Assembly (NCBI GenBank): GCA_029194725.1
Contig: JARFXQ010000001.1
Coordinates: 289,191-353,190, forward strand
Length of the DNA stretch: 64,000 bases
Direction of reading: 5' to 3'
Source of the DNA: Nitrospira sp.
Lineage (GTDB): Bacteria > Nitrospirota > Nitrospiria > Nitrospirales > Nitrospiraceae
Shown here: in pieces, positions 7,382 through 16,844 of the stretch
Layout: each line of letters opens with the position of its first letter
Position numbering within the stretch: the stretch's first letter is position 1
Made by a program: the position numbers and the translations under genes
Notes under the pieces: generated by a model
What the model was told of the DNA's origin: nothing
Databases searched by the model: none
Seen by the model: only the letters and a program-made list of their open reading frames with translations

Positions 7382-8029
7382 ATGCGCCTCTGGTATCCCC
7401 CAGAGGGAACGATCCCTTCAAATCGGACACGACCGAACCGGTCGCCTTGCCCACTCTTCGCCACCATTCCGCTATCTATACTGATTTTTTCAATAGTGGC
7501 CAGCATTTCTCCATCATTCGCGGTGAGCCGAATCCACGGAACTCCGGTTCAACAGTCACGAAGCGCGTCTCCCTTTGTCGGTTCGGCCATGGCCGTCCTC
7601 GCCACTCTTGAACAGGCGAACGTGCTCCCACCGGAGGGCACCAAAGAAGCCGATCGCGTCATCAGGTCTGTAATCCAGTTCCAATCCGCGTTTAGCAAGA
7701 GCACCGATGCGTCGATACAGCGTTTTCTGCGCGATGCCGTCGCCGGCAAATACGGCGAGGAAGTCACTCCCCTTCTCGAACGATTTCGCACAAACGGATG
7801 GACCGCTGAAATACTGGAAGCACTCGCGGACGCCGACGTTCGTTCGACGGGCGAGGAACTGCAGGAATTAACGGGGGGGCTCAGAGAGTTCAACCTGTCC
7901 CTCGACGATTTCAAACGATTCATGCAGCTCGTCCGAGAGGGTCGGTCGGCGCTGGCAGCGCGAGGGCAAAGTTTCGAAGAGGTCTTTGATCACCATCGAA
8001 AGGCGATGCCGGGAGCTGCTGGACGGTGA
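7382..8029 (+). CDS. exported hypothetical protein
   Basis: 215 residues with an N-terminal hydrophobic stretch (LFATIPLSILIFSIVASISP, residues 25-44) ending at SFAVS, consistent with a signal peptide preceded by an unusually long n-region, so translation may really begin further in. The rest is helical and polar (residues 70-205), rich in Glu, Arg and Leu, without cysteines or catalytic motifs. A TATAAT box lies at 7370-7375 only seven bases before the chosen ATG, which implies a leaderless transcript or a later start. I do not recognise a family. It is divergent from comM. Confidence 0.6.
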   Translation: MRLWYPPEGTIPSNRTRPNRSPCPLFATIPLSILIFSIVASISPSFAVSRIHGTPVQQSRSASPFVGSAMAVLATLEQANVLPPEGTKEADRVIRSVIQFQSAFSKSTDASIQRFLRDAVAGKYGEEVTPLLERFRTNGWTAEILEALADADVRSTGEELQELTGGLREFNLSLDDFKRFMQLVREGRSALAARGQSFEEVFDHHRKAMPGAAGR

Positions 8030-8127
8030 ATCACGTATCTCGCGACGCCTGTCCCGCACCAACGACAAAACGATGAATAGGCTACATCAGACGCATCCCG
8101 AACGCAGCAACCTACAAGGAGGGACCC

Positions 8128-8364
8128 GTGGCAACAAGAGCCTACATTCTCATCAAAGTGAAAGCGGGAAGGACCAAGGACGTGGTCGGGGCACTGAAAC
8201 AAATACCCGGCGTGGAACAGGCTCATTCCTGCTTCGGCCGCCCGGATATTTTTGTCTTCATCAGCGTACAGGATGAACGGGCGCTTTCCGATATCGTCAT
8301 CACGAAGATCCATTCGATCGACGGCGTGGAAGAAACGGATACCCACATCGTCGCGGAACCTTAG
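8128..8364 (+). CDS. Lrp/AsnC ligand-binding (RAM) domain protein
   Basis: Starts at GTG 8128 behind a strong AAGGAGG. The 78 residues form a single alpha-beta RAM domain: AYILIKVKAGRTKDVVGAL, then PGVEQAHSCFGRPDIFVFI, then an IVITKIHSIDGVEETDT segment. In full Lrp/AsnC regulators this domain oligomerises and binds amino acids. Here the HTH is absent, so the protein cannot bind DNA through the normal domain. Stand-alone copies are common and may bind small molecules or modulate other regulators. Confidence 0.9.
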   Translation: MATRAYILIKVKAGRTKDVVGALKQIPGVEQAHSCFGRPDIFVFISVQDERALSDIVITKIHSIDGVEETDTHIVAEP

Positions 8365-8377
8365 TGTGCCCGGAACC

Positions 8378-9367
8378 TTACGGTGGAAGGGGAAGGGTGA
8401 CCGGCTTGCCTCCCGCCTGCGCCGACCGGTAACAGGCTTCAGCGATTTCCACGGCACGACACCCATCCTCCCCCGTGATGGGCATTGAGGAATTGTTTGT
8501 CACCGCCTGCAAAAAGGCTGTGAGGGTGGCAAGAACGGTCTGGGACGGGGGAGGCTCGGCATTCATCGTCTCAACACCGGTATCATCCACACAGCGAATT
8601 CGCCGCTGCATCCAGTCGGCTTCCACCCGCCCCTGTGAACCGATCCATACCGCTCGACCGGCACGTGATCCCAAGACTCGTGCGACCTCTATCCGGCAGG
8701 TCGTCCCCCCGATCGTGGTGAGATGAACCGATGCCGTCATTTCCGGGGCACTCGGTGGATGCCGGTCCATCGTGCAACGCACGTCCCGTACCTCTTCACC
8801 GGTCATGAACCGAACCAGGTCGAGCACGTGAATGCCGATTTCCAGCAAGGCTCCTCGCTTCCCATAGCCGTCGGCATGGTCTGAAGCTGTGTTTCGTACC
8901 TCGATGTGGAACATGACGTTCAGTTGTTGCGAGCGCCCGATATAAGATTGGAGCAGCTTCATATGCTGGATCGTTTTGTCGAATCGGAGGGTCTGCGCCG
9001 TCATCAACGGCACAGCAGCTTCGCGAGCCACGGCGACCGACGCACAAGCATCAGCCAACGTGGCCCCCAACGGTTTTTCAATCAGCATGGGTTTCCGGGC
9101 CTGGGCCGCCAATCGACAGATCTCCAGGGAAAATATGGGAGGAGTGACAGCGATGACCACGTCGACCATGGGGTCGGTGATAAGCGACGCGGCCTCTCCA
9201 TAGACCTTGACCGATGGGGCTCCGGGAATCTCGAACCCCTGTTCAGGATGTCGCCTGCAGACTGCGCTCAGAGAAGCGGTTGGAAGATCGCGCACGATGT
9301 GTTGCGCATAACGAAGCCCATGCCTGCCCACCCCGATCAACCCGACACCAATGCGACCCTGATTCAC
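8378..9367 (-). CDS. Gfo/Idh/MocA family oxidoreductase
   Basis: 329 residues from GTG 9367. The N-terminal Rossmann fold shows GLIGVGRHGLRYAQHI for NAD(P) binding, and the motif EKPLGATLADA (residues 97-107) holds the EKP lysine conserved in this family. The C-terminal half is the open-faced beta-sheet domain, with GIHVLDLVRF providing a conserved histidine-aspartate region. Members oxidise or reduce sugars, inositols or related substrates; the substrate cannot be told from sequence. It converges with the RAM-domain gene with only 13 bases between stops. Confidence 0.9.
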   Translation of the reverse strand: MNQGRIGVGLIGVGRHGLRYAQHIVRDLPTASLSAVCRRHPEQGFEIPGAPSVKVYGEAASLITDPMVDVVIAVTPPIFSLEICRLAAQARKPMLIEKPLGATLADACASVAVAREAAVPLMTAQTLRFDKTIQHMKLLQSYIGRSQQLNVMFHIEVRNTASDHADGYGKRGALLEIGIHVLDLVRFMTGEEVRDVRCTMDRHPPSAPEMTASVHLTTIGGTTCRIEVARVLGSRAGRAVWIGSQGRVEADWMQRRIRCVDDTGVETMNAEPPPSQTVLATLTAFLQAVTNNSSMPITGEDGCRAVEIAEACYRSAQAGGKPVTLPLPP

Positions 9368-9499
9368 GAGTCCCTCACAACTGATTCAGAGTAAGACGGA
9401 AGCATCGATCAGTCAACGCCGCTCATTTGACATTCCCGCAAGCGGCTTCATATAGTAACGCATGTTGAGTGCAATTCCGCTCCGATAAGACATCCCGCC

Positions 9500-10300
9500 A
9501 TGCCCACGACACACCGCGCCCCTTTTACGTTAGAACAAATCGGAACAGGAACCGCGCGTTTTGCGAGCGGCGTGCCGATCCCTACGCGCACCGATCAAAT
9601 GGTCGATCCCTACTTCAAGAGCAAGGTGCCGAAGGAACACCAGATCGATAGTCTCCTGTTCTGGCCGCAACAACCGGGGACCTATCCAGGGCTCATCCTG
9701 CTGCATGATCGCTGGGGATTGACCGGACAGATGAAGGATGTCGGCGCCCGTCTGGCCTGTGAAGGGTATGCGGTGATCATTCCGAATCTTTATGGGCGGT
9801 TGGGGGGAATGGTAACCGCCAGCGATGACGTGGCGGCCGCTCTGCTGGAACGTCAGGACGACGCGAAGATTATGACGGATATCAATTCCTGCTGCGAATA
9901 TCTCAATACACGCCTCTTCACGAAGACCAATATCCATGGAGTCGTGGGCTATGGGATGGGGGGATCCTATGCGCTCCGCTTCGCCTGCCATCGAAAACGG
10001 CTGCGCGCTGCCGTCTCGTACTACGGCAAGGCGGTTACTCCCAACACATTGATGAAAGATCTTTTTTCACCGGTGCTCTATCACCAAGCAGGAAAGGACA
10101 CCTGGGCCACCCAGGACGACGTCGAGCAATTGCGCAGCGCGGCCGCCGAGTATGCCAAGCGAGTTGAGATTCATCTCTACCCCGATGCGTCCCACTCCTT
10201 CTGTAATGACATGAAGCCACAGGCCTATGATCCCGACAGTTCGGCCCTCGCCTGGGAGCGAACTGCGAGCTTCTTGAAATCTTGCCTTCAAGGAACATGA
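9500..10300 (+). CDS. dienelactone hydrolase-fold protein with Gly at the nucleophile position
   Basis: 266 residues of alpha/beta-hydrolase of the dienelactone hydrolase (DLH) family: PGLILLHDRWGLTGQMKDV is the oxyanion region, GKDTWATQDD carries the acid, and DASHSFCND carries the catalytic histidine near residue 228. The nucleophile elbow, normally GYCLGG, reads GYGMGG (codons TAT GGG ATG GGG GGA around 9951-9966), so the cysteine is replaced by glycine. The enzyme may therefore be inactive as a hydrolase, use another residue, or act as a binding protein. The next gene follows closely and its earliest possible ATG (10297) overlaps this stop. Confidence 0.88.
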   Translation: MPTTHRAPFTLEQIGTGTARFASGVPIPTRTDQMVDPYFKSKVPKEHQIDSLLFWPQQPGTYPGLILLHDRWGLTGQMKDVGARLACEGYAVIIPNLYGRLGGMVTASDDVAAALLERQDDAKIMTDINSCCEYLNTRLFTKTNIHGVVGYGMGGSYALRFACHRKRLRAAVSYYGKAVTPNTLMKDLFSPVLYHQAGKDTWATQDDVEQLRSAAAEYAKRVEIHLYPDASHSFCNDMKPQAYDPDSSALAWERTASFLKSCLQGT

Positions 10301-10398
10301 TCCGACGTAGACCGCCTCTTCGTTCCCAGACTCGCACAGATGTCGATGGCGCTCAAACCAGCGGCTATGAACGGGGTCACAGTCCGCGCCGTCCTACC

Positions 10399-11292
10399 AT
10401 GACCGGTTTCTACTTGGTTATGGGACTAACAATTCTCACGCTGTCGCCCACCTTCGCTGAGGAACGAGCGTCACCGACGTCCCTGGCCCAACAAGTCAGT
10501 CAGCGTGCCGACCAGTTCGCTCCGATCGATTCGGACGAAAAAGCCATGGCCGTCTTCACTACGACCGTCGGCCCTGCTCTCGGCTTGAAAGATGCAGCAG
10601 GAACGCTCGGGTCTAAACGTCTCCCAAGTAAAATGGTCAACGAGCTGAAGTTGGCCGAATTGTCCCAGGCGGTCTATGAATTGATGGCGGCGCTGGCTGC
10701 ATGGCAGTTGGCCGATTCAATCCGCCATGATGCGATCCAGTCCTCGACAGCCGTTCCCCTTTCCTCTGTCAAACAAGAGTGGTTGCGTAATCACAGCCGA
10801 AGCCCATCACTTTCAGATTTGCTCCGCCTGACCCAGGAAGACCAGACCCTTCCGACCTCTCAATCACCCTCCAATCCACAGAACACAGAACTTCTGCTGG
10901 CAGCTGGGCACACGGTATTTGAATCCAGCCAGCAGGCCATCGCCGCTTGGTGGGAAATCTATGGCTGGAAGGACCGGATCAGGCAGGCGAAAGGCCGGGC
11001 TCGGCTATGCGGGACTTGGCAGTGGACCATCCATAATCACCAGCACCACGAAGAACAGAAACACGCACTGGTCTTTCCTCCTGATGGACCGGTGTCGGCC
11101 ACTATTCCGGGACTGTCGGAAATGATCTTTCTCGGCGACGGCGTTTACTTGCGATGGGAGCAGAACGGGCACATCCAAGAAGACAGTTTACTGTTCATCA
11201 AGGACAATACAAAGATCGAAGGGTCATTTGTGAACAACATGGGAGGATGGGGAGCAATCAGCGGGAAGCGTATGGCTCCCTGTCAGCGGTAG
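10399..11292 (+). CDS. exported hypothetical protein
   Basis: I choose ATG 10399 because it gives a proper signal peptide (MTGFYLVMGLTILTLSPTFA, then EERAS). An in-frame ATG at 10297 overlaps the preceding stop codon but would put 34 polar residues in front. The mature protein of about 277 residues has a helical N-terminal half (residues 25-190) and a C-terminal part with beta-strand character containing TWQWTIHNHQHHEEQKH, YLRWEQNGHIQEDSLLF and GSFVNNMGGWGAISGKR, reminiscent of small lipocalin-like domains. No catalytic motif is recognised. It probably shares a transcript with the DLH-like gene. Confidence 0.65.
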   Translation: MTGFYLVMGLTILTLSPTFAEERASPTSLAQQVSQRADQFAPIDSDEKAMAVFTTTVGPALGLKDAAGTLGSKRLPSKMVNELKLAELSQAVYELMAALAAWQLADSIRHDAIQSSTAVPLSSVKQEWLRNHSRSPSLSDLLRLTQEDQTLPTSQSPSNPQNTELLLAAGHTVFESSQQAIAAWWEIYGWKDRIRQAKGRARLCGTWQWTIHNHQHHEEQKHALVFPPDGPVSATIPGLSEMIFLGDGVYLRWEQNGHIQEDSLLFIKDNTKIEGSFVNNMGGWGAISGKRMAPCQR

Positions 11293-11685
11293 TCAGCTTG
11301 CTGCCCCACGCCATACGCGCCAAGCCAGAAAGCACCAGCCGATGATGAATAATGCGCCGCCGACCGGTGTCACAGCTCCGAGCCAGCGCAGCCCCAACAA
11401 CGACACTCCATAGAGACTCCCGGAGAACAAGAGCGTCCCAGCCAGAAACATCCACCCGGCCTTGACTGCTCCGGCATCGCGCCAGATGCGAGCAGCAAAG
11501 CCACTCAGGACCATGCCGAAGGCGTGATACATCTGGTACCGGGTAGCCGTATCATAGACAGCCAACATCGGCTGATCCAACGTGCCTTTCAGCATATGGG
11601 CTCCGAATGCGCCGGCTGCCACTCCAAGTCCGGCGCTGACACAGCCGATACACAGTACCCACCGAGATGATGCATCGCCATCCAT
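11293..11685 (-). CDS. DUF423 family membrane protein
   Basis: The start at ATG 11685 is set by AAGGAG nine bases upstream; a TTG at 11706 is less likely. The 130-residue product has four membrane helices and the DUF423 hallmarks GVAAGAFGAHML (residues 20-31) and YHAFGMVLSGF, then PVGGALFIIGWCFLAW at the C-terminus. It is an inner-membrane protein of unknown function found widely in bacteria. It converges with the exported protein gene, whose stop is adjacent. Confidence 0.9.
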   Translation of the reverse strand: MDGDASSRWVLCIGCVSAGLGVAAGAFGAHMLKGTLDQPMLAVYDTATRYQMYHAFGMVLSGFAARIWRDAGAVKAGWMFLAGTLLFSGSLYGVSLLGLRWLGAVTPVGGALFIIGWCFLAWRVWRGAAS

Positions 11686-11927
11686 CTTGTCTAGCTCCTT
11701 GAACAACCGTTGCGAACGGTCGGATCATACGTGATCCCAGCTGAATACTCCATCACAGGACATCGTTCGGACGATACACGAACTCATGATCTACTCTCTG
11801 CCATCTCTACCAGGAAAAACCTTTCCGCTCCGCCATGGCCCATTCAAAATCAGCCTTTGATTCTTGCTTCTGACTCCTGTATGGTGGGCTTTTATTGCTC
11901 TTGAAACCACTCCGAAAGAGGATCATC

Positions 11928-12377
11928 ATGTGGGACAAAAAGCGGGGCGAGATGGAATCGGATAACGGAAACTTTACTGTTTTAGGGAAGGATGTCACAT
12001 TCAAAGGCATCGTCCACTTTCACAGTACCGTTCAACTCGATAGTTCCATCGAAGGAGAAATCCACGCCAAAGGAATGTTGGTTATCGGCGAAAATGCGGT
12101 CGTCCGAGGTTCGATTATCGCCGAGACGGTTGTGAGCAGAGGAAAGATCCATGGCAACGTGAGTGCCACCAGCAAGATTCAGTTGCTCAAGTCCGCTGTC
12201 CTACTCGGGGATGTCTCCTCCCCTTCGTTTTCAATGGAAGAAGGCGCGTTCTTCAAGGGTTCGATCGACATGGGTTCCCATCCGGTGGTCGATGAACTGC
12301 AACAATCGACCATGGTCCTACCAGATTTTTCACACCGGCTCAGTTCATCGCGGCCCGTGCTGATTGAAAGTGAATGA
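11928..12377 (+). CDS. bactofilin (polymer-forming cytoskeletal protein)
   Basis: 149 residues from ATG 11928, preceded by AAAGAGG. After a short polar lead the bactofilin domain (residues 15-115) shows the repeating beta-helix rungs: VLGKDVTFKGIVHFHSTVQL, GEIHAKGMLVIGENAVVRG, SIIAETVVSRGKIHGNVSAT, and LLKSAVLLGDVSSPSFSMEE with GAFFKGSIDM at the end. Bactofilins self-assemble into filaments that organise cell shape or the envelope. A short tail of about 35 residues may be the partner-binding part. The gene is monocistronic. Confidence 0.93.
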   Translation: MWDKKRGEMESDNGNFTVLGKDVTFKGIVHFHSTVQLDSSIEGEIHAKGMLVIGENAVVRGSIIAETVVSRGKIHGNVSATSKIQLLKSAVLLGDVSSPSFSMEEGAFFKGSIDMGSHPVVDELQQSTMVLPDFSHRLSSSRPVLIESE

Positions 12378-12395
12378 GGGAGTTGACGCTCCCTC
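12376..12395 (+). terminator. hairpin after bactofilin gene
   Basis: GAGGGAG and CTCCCTC form a seven-pair stem around a six-base loop, beginning at the bactofilin stop codon. No run of T follows, so intrinsic termination is likely but weak. Confidence 0.4.
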
Positions 12396-12691
12396 GAAGC
12401 CATCTTGCCGGATCATAATTTCGTCCTGCCGATGATTCCGAGGACCTCCTCGACCTCGTGGCTCTTATCATCAAGTTAGTTCCTCATGCCGATGGGAATA
12501 CGTCACGCGTTTCGCTATGGCGAACAAGGGTGTGATTCGAATCTTCGGATTAGACGATCGATCTATGGCTCAGCGACGGTAGCCCAGCCTCAGCCATCGG
12601 TAACAGCAACCTCCACCTCTCCTCTTTTCACCTCCTCCACCGTTCTGTAAGATACCCACCCTCGATTGGCCACCAACCAGAAGAGGGTTTG
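12396..12691. other. intergenic stretch without a recognised gene
   Basis: About 300 bases between the bactofilin and the amine oxidase. I see no conserved coding frame, RNA or repeat, only a pyrimidine-rich run (12601-12650) and AGAGGG just before the amine-oxidase ATG at 12692. Confidence 0.5.
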
Positions 12692-14334
12692 ATGGCTCGG
12701 AGCGCTGCATTCCGTTCATTCGCACGATTGATGACGGCGGCCTTGCTGGCCGACCGTCGCAAATGTTCCGACACCGATATCGTCGAAACGCTCCAAGAAT
12801 CAACTCAGGCCAAAACTTCTCCCATGATTTCCCGACGTCAATTGTTGCTCAGCGCTGGGGCGACATGCGCAACGTTCGCTCTCGGAACGATCACGGGTTT
12901 TCCGCTCCGCATCACCGATGCCAAGCCACTCCCCTCCTCCCTCTCCGTCGGTATCGTCGGTGCAGGGCTCGCCGGATTGGCTTGCGCCGATACACTCAAG
13001 ACCCGCGGCATCCGGACTTCCATCTATGACGCAGCCACGCGGACCGGCGGCCGCTGTTGGTCGTTACGAGGCTTCTTCCCTGGTCAGGTGGCGGAACGAG
13101 GCGGCGAGCTCATCGACAATTCGCACAAGACAATGTTGGGCTACGCCAAACGGTTCGGCCTGACTCTGGAGGATGTGAATAGACAGCCGGGCGATGTCTT
13201 TTACTATTTCTTCGGCCAACGGTATTCAGAAGCCGCGATTGTGGCAGAGTTTCGTGATTTCCTGTCGGTGATGCGGAGGACCTCAATCGCCTGTCCCGAG
13301 AAGTCACAGCCCGTTCACACACAGCCAATGATGTGGCGCTGGACCGTACGGATCTGCTGGCTTATCTGGAAGGGCAGAACGGGGCCGGCGTGCCGGCCGG
13401 TCCAGTGGCCAAGGCCGCCATTGTGACCGCCTACGAGGCAGAATATGGACTTGCCGCCACAGAACAGAGCTGTCTAAATTTTCTCCTATTCATTCCTACC
13501 GACAGCCGTTCGACGTTCAAGCCGTTCGGTTCCAGCGACGAACGATACCATCTGGTAGACGGTAACGGCGGGATCGTTGAAGGATTAATCAGTGAACTCT
13601 CCGGGCAAGTCACCTATGACCGCGAGCTTGTACGAGTCCGTCGCCTGAGCGACGGGCGAATCGAACTAACGTTTCACATGGGCAGTCGCACCATTGTCAA
13701 GACGCACGATGTCGCCCTGTTGGCGATCCCCTTTACCCTGCTGCGTGAAGTGGAGCTCGATCCCAGTCTCGCGATCCCCCCAAATCAGCTGACGACCATT
13801 CAAGGACTTGGCTACGGCACCAATGCCAAGCTGATGATCGGCTTTTCGAGTCGCCCGTGGCGTGCCTTGGGAGGGAACGGAACCGTCTATGCAGATCTTG
13901 CGAATGTACAGACGACATGGGAAACCAATCCGTCACGGGGTACAGAGACCAGAGGCGTGTTGACTGACTATTCCAGCGGCGCGCGAGGTGCAGGGTTGAA
14001 CAAGAATATGGTCCAGACGGAAGCTCAGCGATTTTTGAACGGTTTGAACATCGTATACCCAAACACGGCCGGCGCTGCCACAATCATCCAGGGACAGTAC
14101 CTTGCACACCTCGAACATTGGCCTTCGAATCCACTGACGAAAGGCAGCTATACCTGCTACCGTCCCGGTCAGTTCACGACCATGGCCGGATTAGAGGGAT
14201 TGGCGGTCGGCAATCTCCTCTTCGCCGGGGAGCACACGAACTCGTTCTATGAATGGCAGGGGTTCATGGAAGGCGCGGCTCTTTCTGGTATTGCGGCTGC
14301 CCAATCCATTCTAACCACAATCAAAACTCGTTGA
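12692..14334 (+). pseudogene. Tat-type flavin amine oxidase split by a frameshift
   Basis: Two frames together encode one flavin monoamine oxidase. The first (from ATG 12692, GAGGG upstream) contains a twin-arginine segment SRRQLLLSAGATCATFALG and the FAD motif VGIVGAGLAGLACADTL, then RTGGRCW. It stays coherent to about EFRDF (13258). The second frame takes over with DAEDLNRLSREVTA at about 13270 and continues through LLAYLEGQNGAG to the C-terminal FAD motif GEHTNSFYEWQGFMEGAA. The junction is a minus-one shift within roughly 13255-13275. It may be a real mutation or a sequencing error; both halves are otherwise well conserved. If ATG 12824 (MISRRQLLL) is the true start, the Tat signal lies at the extreme N-terminus as expected. 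Confidence 0.8.
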
Positions 14335-14370
14335 GTAGGTTCCGTAATTCCGCGCGGTTGGTCCTGACTC

Positions 14371-15114
14371 ATGTCTCCATCCAATCAGGCAAGAGGTCGC
14401 GGTCGAACCTCCAAAGGGATGTTCCGCATCGTACCGCTTGGCGACTCAGCAATCACGATCGAATTCGGCAACGAGATCGATCCGTTGATCAATGCACGAA
14501 CCATCTCATTTGCGAAGATGGTCGTCGATCAAGGGTGGTCCGGTATCCTGGGCATTGTGCCTACTTATCGATCAGTCACTGTTTTTTTCGATCCGTTTCA
14601 GTGGAATTTGTCTGTATTGGCCAAGAAACTACGCGGCCTGCCTCGACCTGGGCCAAAGGAAAGCGAATCGAACGGCACCGTACATGAGATTCCCGTCCTG
14701 TATGGAAGCGAATGGGGACCTGACTTGGAGGAGGTCGCAGCATTCGCCGGCCTGCGACCGGCAGATGCGATCGAATTGCACATATCGATGCCCTATCGCG
14801 TCTATATGCTCGGGTTCAGTCCAGGTTTTCCCTATTTGGGTCCAATTCCCGAACGTTTGGCCATGCCTCGCCGCTCGACTCCGCGTACGAAAGTCCCAGC
14901 CGGATCCGTCGGCCTTGCCGACCGCCAAACCGGCATCTATCCCAGCGCCACTCCTGGCGGATGGCAACTGATCGGCCGAACACCGATCGTCATCTATCGC
15001 AAGACCGGAGCGACTCCCTTCCTACTGAAGCCGGGCGACCTGGTCCGATTCAAGCCCATCGATCGGAAAGAGTTCGACCGTCTAAGCAGCGAGACACAGC
15101 ATGACGACTATTGA
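14371..15114 (+). CDS. pxpB: 5-oxoprolinase subunit B (KipI-like)
   Basis: 247 residues, of which the family domain begins at FRIVPLGDSAITIEFG (residue 18), so ATG 14419 is an alternative start. Diagnostic motifs are YRVYMLGFSPGFPYLG, TPRTKVPAGSVGLADRQTGI and YPSATPGGWQLIGRTP. PxpB works with PxpA and PxpC as the prokaryotic ATP-dependent 5-oxoprolinase that opens pyroglutamate to glutamate. Its stop lies 14 bases inside pxpA, a tight operon. The order here is B-A-C. Confidence 0.93.
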   Translation: MSPSNQARGRGRTSKGMFRIVPLGDSAITIEFGNEIDPLINARTISFAKMVVDQGWSGILGIVPTYRSVTVFFDPFQWNLSVLAKKLRGLPRPGPKESESNGTVHEIPVLYGSEWGPDLEEVAAFAGLRPADAIELHISMPYRVYMLGFSPGFPYLGPIPERLAMPRRSTPRTKVPAGSVGLADRQTGIYPSATPGGWQLIGRTPIVIYRKTGATPFLLKPGDLVRFKPIDRKEFDRLSSETQHDDY

Positions 15115-15862
15115 TCTGAACGGCGACATGGGTGAGTACGAGAGCGAAGAGTTCCTGGCACTCGAGGCCCAACTTATGCCGCTGATCACCTCGGTGAATA
15201 TCGCTTGTGGCGCACATGCCGGCAATCCCACGCTCATGCGCCGGACAGCCAGCCTGGCATCGCACTTTGGCACCGCCATCGGCGCACATCCAGGTTTTCA
15301 TGACGCCGAGGGTTTCGGACGACATGACCGCCAGGCCTTTCCGCTGGAAGTCGAATCACTGGTCACCAGACAACTGAAGACTCTTACCGACGTGCTGGTA
15401 TTGGATCATCTGGCACTCATCCATGTGAAACTTCATGGCGCACTCTATAACCTGGCGGCAAGAGATCAGACAATCGCAGATGCCGTCGCACGAGCCGTCA
15501 CATCGTTCAACCGACACCTTCTACTCTATGCCCTTGCTGGATCAGTCTTGGTTGAGTGTGGAAAGAAAGCCGGTTTGACCGTAGTTCAGGAAGCCTTTGT
15601 CGATCGAACATACAGATCGGACGGTTCCCTAGTGCCGCGCTCTCAACCAGGGGCTCTCCTCAAGAACGAGCAGCAAGTTTGCCGGCAACTGCGCCAGATC
15701 CTGTCAGGCTATGTCACGAGCATTGAGGGTCAACGCGTCGCCCTGCATGCCGAGAGTCTATGCATTCACGCCGACACACCACAGGCAGTCGACTTCGTTC
15801 GACTTGTGCGAAATGAAATCGAATCGGCCGGCATCCGCATCGCCAGGACTCAGACTACGTGA
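15101..15862 (+). CDS. pxpA: 5-oxoprolinase subunit A (LamB/YcsF family)
   Basis: 253 residues beginning MTTIDLNGDMGEYESEEFLA. The motifs DLNGDMGE, SVNIACGAHAGNP, GAHPGFHDAEGFGR, HVKLHGALYN and the late ALHAESLCIHADTP are the conserved blocks of the YcsF/PxpA barrel, with several metal- or substrate-binding His, Asp and Glu residues. It supplies part of the 5-oxoprolinase active site with PxpBC. It overlaps pxpB by 14 bases and meets the pxpC start codon in TGATG, which points to coupled translation. Confidence 0.95.
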   Translation: MTTIDLNGDMGEYESEEFLALEAQLMPLITSVNIACGAHAGNPTLMRRTASLASHFGTAIGAHPGFHDAEGFGRHDRQAFPLEVESLVTRQLKTLTDVLVLDHLALIHVKLHGALYNLAARDQTIADAVARAVTSFNRHLLLYALAGSVLVECGKKAGLTVVQEAFVDRTYRSDGSLVPRSQPGALLKNEQQVCRQLRQILSGYVTSIEGQRVALHAESLCIHADTPQAVDFVRLVRNEIESAGIRIARTQTT

Positions 15863-16842
15863 TGAATCGTGAACCACCCCACATCATCGTGGTCAAAGGT
15901 GGGTGGCTGACCACGGTACAAGACCTGGGACGATATGGCTATCAGCAATATGGAGTTCCTGTCGCCGGCGCGATGGACTCTTTTTCTGCAATAGTCGCCA
16001 ATCGCCTTGTGGAGAATCCAGACCAAGCAGCGCTGCTCGAACTTACCCTGAAGGGACCTGAACTTCAGTTTGAACAAGAATCAGTGATCGCCATCACCGG
16101 CGCAGACCTCTCCCCGACCATCAATGGCAGCAGCCTCCCGCTTTGGCAAAGCATCCTGGTGCCACATGGCAGTCGGTTGAGCTTCGGTAGTCCACGAGTC
16201 GGGGTTCGTTCATACCTGGCGATCGCCGGCGGGATCGATGTCCCACTGGTTCTGGGCAGCCGTTCGACACATTGCGCCAGCGAGATGGGCGGGTTCCGAG
16301 GAAGGCCACTGAAACAGGCGGACAGTTTGTGTACTGGCAAACCAGTACAATCCATCAAGCGGTTACCAGGAAAACGGCTGCCCGATCACCTGGTTCCTCG
16401 CTACAACCGGACACCAATACTCAGGATCATTCCAGGTCCGCAACAACACTTCTTCTCAGACACGTCCCTCGCGACGCTGGCAAGGGCTACTTACACTGTC
16501 TCTCCCCAGTCGGATCGCATGGGGTACCGGTTAATTGGGCCGACAATCGTCCGCAAGGAATCCATGAGATTCATCTCCGACTGCACCACAATGGGCGCAC
16601 TACAAGTACCACCGGACGGGCAGCCGATTCTCCTGATGGCCGACCGACAGACCACCGGTGGCTATCCCAAGATCGCAGTGGTGATCTCAGCGGATCTCTT
16701 CCTCGCCGCGCAACTGGCCCCTGGCGACACCGTCACCTTCGCACCATGCACTATCGCTCAAGCCCAGACCGTTCTGCGGAAACACCGTGCTCAGCTCGAC
16801 ACAGCGCTGCCGCCGCAAGAAAGCTCTCTCCTGCTCAGATAA
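15862..16842 (+). CDS. pxpC: 5-oxoprolinase subunit C (KipA-like)
   Basis: 326 residues. The start ATG 15862 overlaps the pxpA stop by one base; GTG 15859 is the only competitor. Family motifs include GWLTTVQDLGRYGYQQYGVP followed by AGAMD, then YLAIAGGIDVPLVLGSRSTH, then GYRLIGP, then MGALQVPPDGQPILLMADRQ followed by TTGGYPKIAVV. This biotin-dependent-carboxylase-like domain pairs with PxpB as the ATP-using half of 5-oxoprolinase. The gene ends two bases before the stop of the convergent hicA. Confidence 0.95.
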   Translation: MNREPPHIIVVKGGWLTTVQDLGRYGYQQYGVPVAGAMDSFSAIVANRLVENPDQAALLELTLKGPELQFEQESVIAITGADLSPTINGSSLPLWQSILVPHGSRLSFGSPRVGVRSYLAIAGGIDVPLVLGSRSTHCASEMGGFRGRPLKQADSLCTGKPVQSIKRLPGKRLPDHLVPRYNRTPILRIIPGPQQHFFSDTSLATLARATYTVSPQSDRMGYRLIGPTIVRKESMRFISDCTTMGALQVPPDGQPILLMADRQTTGGYPKIAVVISADLFLAAQLAPGDTVTFAPCTIAQAQTVLRKHRAQLDTALPPQESSLLLR

Positions 16843-16844
16843 GA

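Noticed and set aside
7093..7506. Long minus frame overlapping the comM start
   Set aside because: It is the antisense-frame shadow of comM and of the upstream region; the real comM frame gives the conserved YifB start.
11710..11904. Short plus frame before the bactofilin
   Set aside because: No ribosome site, no domain; it overlaps the promoter region of the bactofilin gene.
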